Origin: Pseudophaeobacter sp965641885
GTDB lineage: Bacteria; Pseudomonadota; Alphaproteobacteria; Rhodobacterales; Rhodobacteraceae
Length of the DNA: 64,000 nt
Assembly: GCA_965641885.1 (NCBI GenBank)
Contig: OZ282574.1
Coordinates: 3,968,001 to 4,032,000 of the forward strand
Direction of reading: 5' to 3'
Shown: piece by piece, positions 58,662-64,000 of the stretch
How the letters are laid out: each line of letters starts with the position of its first letter
Numbering within the stretch: the first letter of the stretch is position 1
Notes under the pieces: model-generated
Seen by the model: only the letters and a program-made list of their open reading frames with translations
What the model was told of the DNA's origin: nothing
Databases searched by the model: none
Translations under genes and position numbers: made by a program

Positions 58662-59234
58662 ATGTTTTACAAAGACGAACGGCTAGCGCTGTTCATAGAC
58701 GGTTCAAACCTCTACGCCGCTGCCAAAGCGCTGGGGTTTGATATCGACTACAAGCTTTTGCGGCAGGAATTTATGCGCCGTGGAAAGCTCTTGCGGGCCT
58801 TCTATTACACGGCTCTGCTGGAAAATGACGAGTATTCTCCGATCCGTCCGCTGGTCGACTGGCTGCACTACAATGGGTTCACCATGGTGACCAAGCCCGC
58901 CAAAGAATACACCGACAGCATGGGGCGTCGTAAAGTCAAAGGTAATATGGACATTGAGCTCGCTGTGGACGCCATGGAACTGGCCCCACGCGTGGATCAC
59001 ATTGTTCTGTTCTCTGGCGATGGCGATTTTCGCCCACTGATCGCCAGCTTGCAGCGGCAGGGCGTGCGCGTCTCCGTGGTCTCGACCATTCGCAGCCAGC
59101 CGCCGATGATTTCTGATGAGTTGCGCCGACAGGCTGACAATTTCATCGAGCTGGAAGAACTGAAGGATGTCATTGGCCGTCCCCCGCGGGAACACCCTGT
59201 CGAAGCCCGGCCCGTGACTGCGGTTCCTGGCTAA
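58662..59234 (+). CDS. NYN domain protein (LabA-like)
   Basis: 190 residues from the ATG at 58662 (MFYKDERLALFIDGSNLYAA), with AGAAGGA upstream; a longer frame starts 78 bases earlier without a ribosome site. LFIDGSNL gives the first acidic residue, KGNMDIELAVDAMELAP the second, and VLFSGDGDFRPLIASLQRQG the third, the PIN-like NYN nuclease core. NYN proteins cut RNA in some systems. It is divergent from folK, alone on the plus strand, and followed at once by a 14-bp tandem duplication. Confidence 0.9.
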   Translation: MFYKDERLALFIDGSNLYAAAKALGFDIDYKLLRQEFMRRGKLLRAFYYTALLENDEYSPIRPLVDWLHYNGFTMVTKPAKEYTDSMGRRKVKGNMDIELAVDAMELAPRVDHIVLFSGDGDFRPLIASLQRQGVRVSVVSTIRSQPPMISDELRRQADNFIELEELKDVIGRPPREHPVEARPVTAVPG

Positions 59235-59245
59235 GGTCAAAATGC

Positions 59246-59273
59246 GATCAGTGGAGGCAGATCAGTGGAGGCT
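59246..59273. repeat. 14-bp tandem duplication after the NYN gene
   Basis: GATCAGTGGAGGCA followed by GATCAGTGGAGGCT (13 of 14 identical), starting 12 bases after the stop codon. The remaining gap up to 59515 holds no gene. Confidence 0.8.
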
Positions 59274-59515
59274 ATGGGAGGCATTTCTCTCCGGGCCTTT
59301 CAGGCGGCGCTTTTGCGCCACTGAAGAACATCGCTGATTATCACTGCTGAATATCACTACCGAATATCGAACTGGCATCAAGGCGGGTTTCCACTCACGA
59401 CCCGCCTTGGTGCACCCAGACATGACCCCGTCATCAACACCAAAACGCCGCAGGCCACCACACCGGCCCCGCAGCGGGTGGCAGACAACATGGCAGATCT
59501 TAGCCGCGCGCTTTT

Positions 59516-61756
59516 CTAGCTTCCCGTTTTGTGGCTGTCTGTTTTGTGGCTGTCTGGGGCAGCGCCCCGTCGCTTGCCCTTATTGATGTCGCTGGACGAG
59601 GTTGACAGCTGATGTCGGATTGCGGCCTCCAACGCGGCGATGGTCACCGGTTTGGACACATAGTCATCCATCCCCCCGGTCAGACATTTCTCAGCCTCCC
59701 CTTGCAGAGCATTGGCGGTCACTGCGATGATTGGCGTATGTCGCAGGTTCTGTTCCTTTTCGATCTGCCTGATCGCGCGCGTCAGCTCGAAACCATCCAT
59801 TACCGGCATCTGACAATCCGTCAGGACCAGATCAAAAGACCCTTTGCTCCAAGCCGAAAGGCACTCGGCCCCGTCCCGGGTGAGCGTGACTTCGCAGCCA
59901 AGCAGTGCCAGCTGACTTTCGATAACGGCCCGATTGATCTCGTTGTCCTCGGCCACCAGAATGCGGCCACCGGTCTGATCCAAAGAGGTCGGCTGTTCCG
60001 AAGAAGGCCCCTGCGTGCCACCGTCCTTCTTGCGACCAGTAAGATTTGCCATGGCTTCCCAGAATTCGCTTGGCAAAACAGGACCAGACTGGACAATTGC
60101 CCAGCGCTTGGTTGCCCTGGTAGGCTGTGCCGATCCGCCATAGCCAAATTCCAGCACATTGAGATCCGGAAATTCCTCAAGAATTAGCTTGCGACACCAG
60201 TTTTTCTGACGGTCATCCGGATCTTCTGCAGGCAGGATGAAAATCGTGTCCCGCCCGGCTGAACGAGCGAGGGCAAGAAACTCGTCCTGATTGGACACCC
60301 ATTTCATGTCACAGTCTGCTGCCAGCACATAAGAGGCCCAGGCACAGTCCTGGGATTGCCGCGGCATCATCGCAACCACCTGGATCCCTGCGAGTTTGGG
60401 ACCCTTTATGGGGCCTGACGGCGCAATGACGGGCAAGCGCACAGAAAACACGCTGCCTTTGCCCAGAGCACTCTCGACGGTGATATTGCCGTTCATTTTG
60501 GTGACCAGCTGCCGCACAATCGTCAGGCCAAGGCCATTGCCCTTAATCATACGCTTTGCCACGATGGCCGAACGCTCAAACGGTGAAAAAATGGATCCCT
60601 GTACTTCCGGCTCAATTCCGATGCCGTTGTCCTCGACCACAAAATCAATACTGCCCGGCTCGCTAATTTCGACACGCAGTCTGACTTTGCCAGCACGGTC
60701 TCCGACCGAGGGCTCCGAAAACTTGATCGCATTTCCCAACAGGTTAAGCAGGATTTGCCGCAGGCGCCCTGCGTCCCCTGTCAGCGTATCCGGCAGATCG
60801 GCCTGTACCGAAAGCGACAGCTCCACCTGCATCTGGCTCGCGTGCGGCCTCAGGGTGGCCATGGCGCCTTCGATCAGCGGCAACAGACGCATCGGGGCCT
60901 GAAACAATTCCATCTTGCCCGCCTCAATGCGTGACACATCGAGGATGTCATCAATGATCCACAACAGCGATGTCGAGGAGTCCTGAATGGTGTGCAGGAT
61001 GCGGCGTTGCTCGGGGGTAAGATCGGTTTTCTCAAGAACCTCGGCCATGCCAAGAACACCGTTCATTGGCGTTCGGATTTCATGGCTCATCGCCGCCAGA
61101 AAATCGCTCTTGGCGCGGTTGGCTTTGCTTTCCAGCTGATGCGTCTCCAGCAGGTCATCGCTATAGCTCTCTGCCAACTGACCAAACGACATCATCTCGA
61201 TTATCAGAATGGTAAAGATGGTGAGCAGGACGCCGCCTGACAGATAGCGTTCCGGAATACCGCCTCCCAGGATCGGCGGGCCAAAATAGTCATGCCCAAG
61301 ATACCGGAACAACAGCCAGCTCAGCAGAACGATCCCGAGCAACACAATGATCACAGGTTTTTCCCGCCGCAGCGAGAACGTCATAAAGGGCCCTCCCAGC
61401 AGCACCGCAAAAAACAACTCTACATTGCTCGACGGAGGCATGGTGAAAACAGAGCACATTACCGCAGTCAATCCGGTGCTGTACCAAATGAGACGTGCGA
61501 TCAGTTTGTGCTTTGTCAGGATCAGCATACGCGCAGCGGCCGAGCCGCCAACGGCAATCGACGCAATCCCCACCATGAGGGGCTCGTTTACGACAAAGCC
61601 CACAAGCGCCCACAACAGGCCCAGAACCACCACCCCATTGGAAGCCGCGCTAACGGTTTTAAACCGGCGCTCCATGGTGACCCGATGGGCCTCGATCTGA
61701 AAATTGTCCCGGCTGGTCGCAAGCTTATTTTCACTGTGACCCATTTCTTCAGACAT
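59516..61756 (-). CDS. Hybrid sensor histidine kinase with receiver domain
   Basis: 746 residues. Five to six membrane helices (residues about 35-205) form the input part without a clear extracellular domain. Then come H-box FLAAMSHEIRTPMNGVLGMA, N-box LRQILLNLLGNAIKFSEPSV, G1 VEDNGIGIEPE and G2 NGLGLTIVRQL. A second, degenerate receiver-like section follows at about 455-570, and a true receiver with VLTDCQMPVMDGFELTRAIR near residue 650 completes it. No output gene is adjacent. The leader has octamer and dodecamer repeats and the C-terminus a 15-bp duplication. Confidence 0.9.
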   Translation of the reverse strand: MSEEMGHSENKLATSRDNFQIEAHRVTMERRFKTVSAASNGVVVLGLLWALVGFVVNEPLMVGIASIAVGGSAAARMLILTKHKLIARLIWYSTGLTAVMCSVFTMPPSSNVELFFAVLLGGPFMTFSLRREKPVIIVLLGIVLLSWLLFRYLGHDYFGPPILGGGIPERYLSGGVLLTIFTILIIEMMSFGQLAESYSDDLLETHQLESKANRAKSDFLAAMSHEIRTPMNGVLGMAEVLEKTDLTPEQRRILHTIQDSSTSLLWIIDDILDVSRIEAGKMELFQAPMRLLPLIEGAMATLRPHASQMQVELSLSVQADLPDTLTGDAGRLRQILLNLLGNAIKFSEPSVGDRAGKVRLRVEISEPGSIDFVVEDNGIGIEPEVQGSIFSPFERSAIVAKRMIKGNGLGLTIVRQLVTKMNGNITVESALGKGSVFSVRLPVIAPSGPIKGPKLAGIQVVAMMPRQSQDCAWASYVLAADCDMKWVSNQDEFLALARSAGRDTIFILPAEDPDDRQKNWCRKLILEEFPDLNVLEFGYGGSAQPTRATKRWAIVQSGPVLPSEFWEAMANLTGRKKDGGTQGPSSEQPTSLDQTGGRILVAEDNEINRAVIESQLALLGCEVTLTRDGAECLSAWSKGSFDLVLTDCQMPVMDGFELTRAIRQIEKEQNLRHTPIIAVTANALQGEAEKCLTGGMDDYVSKPVTIAALEAAIRHQLSTSSSDINKGKRRGAAPDSHKTDSHKTGS
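59526..59555. repeat. Perfect 15-bp tandem duplication in hybrid kinase C-terminus
   Basis: Two identical copies of GTTTTGTGGCTGTCT (plus strand) encoding SHKTD then SHKTG at the very end of the protein. Confidence 0.9.
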
Positions 61757-61769
61757 GCAGCTTCTCTGT

Positions 61770-61793
61770 CCTTTTCACTGGCCTTTTCACTGG
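61770..61793. repeat. 12-bp tandem duplication in the kinase leader
   Basis: CCTTTTCACTGG twice without mismatch, 13 bases upstream of the hybrid kinase start codon. On the kinase strand each copy contains AAAAGG, close to a ribosome-site sequence. Confidence 0.85.
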
Positions 61794-61814
61794 AAACACG
61801 ACCAGCACTCACCC

Positions 61815-61852
61815 AAACACCTAAACACCTAAACACCTAAACACCTAAACAC
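61815..61852. repeat. Octamer array (AAACACCT, 4.75 copies) upstream of the hybrid kinase
   Basis: Four perfect copies plus six bases of a fifth, about 60 bases upstream of the kinase start codon, in the likely promoter region. Eight-base arrays of this size can change copy number by slippage. Confidence 0.88.
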
Positions 61853-62099
61853 GCATAGAATCGCCTGTGGTCCAGGGGCCGGACCACAAACCGTTTCGCG
61901 GAGAGAATGCAGAAGATCTGTTAATATTCTCCTTTCTGAATAGCATTTGTGAACAGCCCATAAACAGCTGCGTTTCGGCCTCTTGGCCGCCTCACCGCAG
62001 CGTGAACCACATCGTGAAAGGTCACATCCAGTCCTGTGCCTCTTCCCGGACTGGACCTTGGCCCGGCAAAGCCTTACTTCTGCCCCCAAGGAGACGCCC

Positions 62100-63065
62100 A
62101 TGACCAAATCTGCCCTCACACTGTATCTGGCTGCGCCGCGCGGCTTTTGTGCCGGCGTTGACCGCGCCATCAAGATTGTGGAGCTGGCGCTGGAAAAGTG
62201 GGGCGCGCCGGTCTATGTGCGCCACGAAATTGTGCACAACAAATATGTGGTGGACGGGCTCCGGGCCAAGGGCGCGATCTTTGTCGAAGAGCTGGATGAA
62301 TGCCCCGGGGATCGCCCGGTGATCTTTTCCGCCCACGGGGTGCCAAAATCGGTGCCCGCAGCCGCCGAAGCCCGCCAAATGGTCTATGTCGATGCCACCT
62401 GCCCATTGGTCAGCAAGGTCCATATTGAGGCGCAGCGCCATGCCGAACAGGGACTGCAGATGATCATGATCGGCCATAAGGGCCATCCTGAAACCGTCGG
62501 CACCATGGGGCAGTTGCCCGAGGGCGAAGTGATCCTGGTGGAAACCCCCGAAGATGTGGCCGAGGTGCAGGTCCGCGACCCGAACCAGCTTGCCTATGTC
62601 ACCCAGACCACGCTGTCGGTGGATGACACCAAGGGGATCGTTGCCGCCCTTGAGGCACGGTTTCCGGCCATTGTCGGCCCGCACAAAGAAGACATCTGCT
62701 ACGCCACCACCAACCGGCAGGAAGCGGTCAAGGCCGTGGCACCAAAATCTGATGCCTTGCTGGTGGTTGGGGCGCCAAACTCGTCAAACTCGCGTCGTCT
62801 GGTCGAGGTGGGCGCCAAGGCAGGCTGTAAATATGCGCAATTGGTTCAACGGGCCGAAAACATCGACTGGCGCGCTTTGGAGGGGATCTCCTCTGTGGCC
62901 ATTACGGCCGGCGCCTCGGCCCCCGAGCTGCTGGTCAACGAGGTCATCGACGCCTTTCGTGCCCGCTATGATGTTACGGTCGAAGTGGTCGAAACAGCGG
63001 TAGAGCGCGTCGAATTCAAAGTGCCGCGCGTATTGCGCCAGCCAAATAGCCAGGTCGCCAAATAG
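62100..63065 (+). CDS. ispH: 4-hydroxy-3-methylbut-2-enyl diphosphate reductase
   Basis: 321 residues from the ATG at 62100 (MTKSALTLYLAAPRGFCAGV), with AAGGAGA ahead. GFCAGV holds the first iron-sulfur cysteine, YVDATCPLVSKVHIEAQRH the second, and DICYATTNRQEAVK the third; the His of VRHEIVHNKYVVDGLR and the E of TTLSVDDTKG-type loops match the active site. It makes isopentenyl and dimethylallyl diphosphate in the MEP pathway. Its stop lies inside a 16-bp tandem duplication. Confidence 0.95.
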   Translation: MTKSALTLYLAAPRGFCAGVDRAIKIVELALEKWGAPVYVRHEIVHNKYVVDGLRAKGAIFVEELDECPGDRPVIFSAHGVPKSVPAAAEARQMVYVDATCPLVSKVHIEAQRHAEQGLQMIMIGHKGHPETVGTMGQLPEGEVILVETPEDVAEVQVRDPNQLAYVTQTTLSVDDTKGIVAALEARFPAIVGPHKEDICYATTNRQEAVKAVAPKSDALLVVGAPNSSNSRRLVEVGAKAGCKYAQLVQRAENIDWRALEGISSVAITAGASAPELLVNEVIDAFRARYDVTVEVVETAVERVEFKVPRVLRQPNSQVAK

Positions 63066-63077
63066 CCAGGTCGCCAA
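63041..63077. repeat. Perfect 16-bp tandem duplication across the ispH stop
   Basis: GCCAAATAGCCAGGTC twice plus five bases of a third copy. The first copy is coding (PNSQV), the second supplies the stop in a shifted phase, because 16 is not a multiple of three. Confidence 0.92.
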
Positions 63078-63133
63078 CCTGTCTTTGCCAAACTGTTTAC
63101 GCCTGCGCCTCTTCGCCCTAGGCTGCGCGGGCT

Positions 63134-63174
63134 GGCCTGTAAAACTGGCTTGTGAAAACGGGCCTGCTAAAACT
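63134..63174. repeat. Imperfect 13-14-bp triple repeat before the LysE gene
   Basis: GGCCTGTAAAACT, GGCTTGTGAAAACG and GGCCTGCTAAAACT in tandem. No function evident. Confidence 0.5.
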
Positions 63175-63210
63175 GACCCGTGCAGCAGTCCCGATGAAGA
63201 GGATGAACTC

Positions 63211-63825
63211 GTGATTTCCATGCATTTTCTGATCACGGCCCTTGTTGTGGTTTTGGCACCCGGCACCGGTGTGCTTTACACGCTGGCACTGGGTCTGGGA
63301 CAGGGCGCCCGCGCTGCCCTCTGGGCCGCACTGGGCTGCACCCTTGGCATCCTGCCGCATCTCGTGGCGGCCACGCTGGGACTGGCAGCCGTGTTGCACA
63401 GCTCGGCTGTGTTGTTTCAGGTGGTGAAAATTCTCGGGGTGCTCTACCTGCTGTATCTGGCCTGGCAGGCGCTGCGCTCCGGGGGCGCGCTGACGATTTC
63501 CTCGCAGACCAAAGCACAGTCGCCGTTGCGCATCGCCCAGCGCGGCGCCCTGATCAATATCCTGAACCCCAAATTATCCGTGTTCTTCCTCGCCCTGCTG
63601 CCGCCGTTTCTGTCCGGGGACCCAGGCGCGGCCACTCTGGAGATGTCGGTGCTTGGGGCTGTCTTCATGGCGCTGACCTTTGTGATCTTTGTGCTCTACG
63701 GCTATTTTGCCGCCCAGGCGCGGCACTTTGTTTTGGGCTCGGAAACGGTGGTGAAATGGCTCAATCGCGGCTTTGCCGGCATCTTTGCCGCCCTTGCTGC
63801 GCGGCTGGCCCTTGAACGCGCATAG
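63211..63825 (+). CDS. LysE/RhtB-family amino acid exporter
   Basis: 204 residues from a GTG at 63211, preceded by GAAGAGG; the ATG at 63220 is the alternative start. Five to six hydrophobic helices: LVVVLAPGTGVLYTLALGLG holds the family APGTG motif, then LGCTLGILPHLVAATLGLAA, VVKILGVLYLLYLAWQALRS and GALINILNPKLSVFFLALLP with the conserved NPK. It exports amino acids or homoserine-type compounds in related proteins; the substrate is unknown. It lies downstream of ispH on the same strand, and its stop is in a tandem repeat. Confidence 0.88.
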   Translation: MISMHFLITALVVVLAPGTGVLYTLALGLGQGARAALWAALGCTLGILPHLVAATLGLAAVLHSSAVLFQVVKILGVLYLLYLAWQALRSGGALTISSQTKAQSPLRIAQRGALINILNPKLSVFFLALLPPFLSGDPGAATLEMSVLGAVFMALTFVIFVLYGYFAAQARHFVLGSETVVKWLNRGFAGIFAALAARLALERA

Positions 63826-63840
63826 CCCCGAACGCGCATA
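63814..63840. repeat. Tandem duplication at the LysE gene stop (16-bp period)
   Basis: GAACGCGCATA at 63814-63824 and 63830-63840. The stop TAG overlaps the end of the first copy. Confidence 0.8.
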
Positions 63841-63917
63841 AATCAGACCGCGCAGAGCTCCGAACCCGACGGACGAACGCTCTGCACTGATGAAACTGCC
63901 AACCGTAAGGTCCCGTG

Positions 63918-64000
63918 ATGAGCGACGCAGAAACCCTCCGAATTTATGATGACCGGGCCGCAGACTATGCCGCGCGCAATCAGGACTATCTCAGCAATGA
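63918..64000 (+). CDS. Class I SAM-dependent methyltransferase, N-terminal fragment
   Basis: 27 residues are visible before the window ends, beginning at the ATG at 63918 with GTAAGG ahead of it. The opening MSDAETLRIYDDRAADYAAR, with the YDxxAxxYA pattern, is common at the start of class I methyltransferases of the UbiE/Tam type. Nothing further can be said. Confidence 0.55.
   Translation, partial: MSDAETLRIYDDRAADYAARNQDYLSN

Larger units (their letters stand above)
61757..62099. other. Gene-free region between divergent hybrid kinase and ispH
   Basis: 343 bases with promoters for both sides expected. The kinase-side part consists largely of tandem repeats (see separate entries). The ispH-side part shows no recognised element beyond the ribosome site AAGGAG before the ispH ATG. 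Confidence 0.6.

Noticed and set aside
61815..61852. Telomere- or CRISPR-like array
   Set aside because: The unit is 8 bases with no spacers and fewer than five copies, so it is a simple microsatellite.

Overview
The window looks like a chromosomal segment of an alphaproteobacterium of the Rhodobacteraceae, roseobacter group (Phaeobacter/Ruegeria/Leisingera-like). This rests on the pckA / chvI-chvG / hprK / rapZ / EIIA-Man / ptsH block, an ethylmalonyl-CoA pathway acyl-CoA dehydrogenase, a DUF6473 protein, the recO / DUF1491 / era / rnc / lepB and acpS / pdxJ / rsh / rpoZ / folK neighbourhood, and overall GC-rich codon use. The genus is inferred; no 16S gene is present.

Bases 1 to about 22.7 kb are the integrase-side part of a tailed prophage with an HK97-type late operon. 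It sits at the 3' end of a tRNA-Trp gene (22706-22781, minus strand). The late genes run leftward: HNH, small and large terminase, portal, S49 head protease, capsid, connectors, tail terminator, tail tube, frameshifted tail chaperone, and a tape measure cut by the left edge. To the right lie an early leftward operon (20.1-17.2 kb), a repressor, small rightward genes and a tyrosine integrase. Four copies of a 15-bp palindrome flank the early regulatory genes. Between the early and late blocks (12.8-17.1 kb) is an AT-richer cargo segment: a TIR-domain protein, a two-gene DUF262 + HEPN module, and a PD-(D/E)XK-like protein. This is the best candidate here for an undescribed anti-phage system.

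From 22.7 to 42.6 kb the core genome holds tRNA-Trp, a DUF374 acyltransferase, tuf, a lipoprotein, parC, an SH3b protein, an SDR, an HIG1-type membrane protein, a cobalamin adenosyltransferase, etfBA, DUF6473, 3-hydroxybutyryl-CoA dehydrogenase and a PlsC-like acyltransferase. It ends with the regulatory PTS/ChvGI/pckA locus. A triple 7-bp repeat with 11-bp period lies between chvI and pckA and has the geometry of an OmpR-family response-regulator site.

From 42.6 to 64 kb come dgt, a CDF transporter, a TauE/SafE protein, (2S)-methylsuccinyl-CoA dehydrogenase, an SGNH hydrolase, a META-domain lipoprotein, recO, DUF1491, era-rnc-lepB, acpS, pdxJ, DUF2062, the (p)ppGpp synthetase/hydrolase, rpoZ, folK, a NYN protein, a hybrid histidine kinase, ispH, a LysE exporter and the start of a methyltransferase. 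The dehydrogenase, ETF and cobalamin adenosyltransferase fit one metabolic theme: C2/C4 carbon assimilation through the ethylmalonyl-CoA pathway.

A pattern that no single feature explains is the recurrence of short tandem duplications (14-17 bp) at the 3' ends of genes, on or beside stop codons, in the core part of the window (DUF6473, mcd, recO, DUF1491, NYN, hybrid kinase, ispH, lysE). Further octamer and dodecamer repeats lie in the leader of the hybrid kinase.
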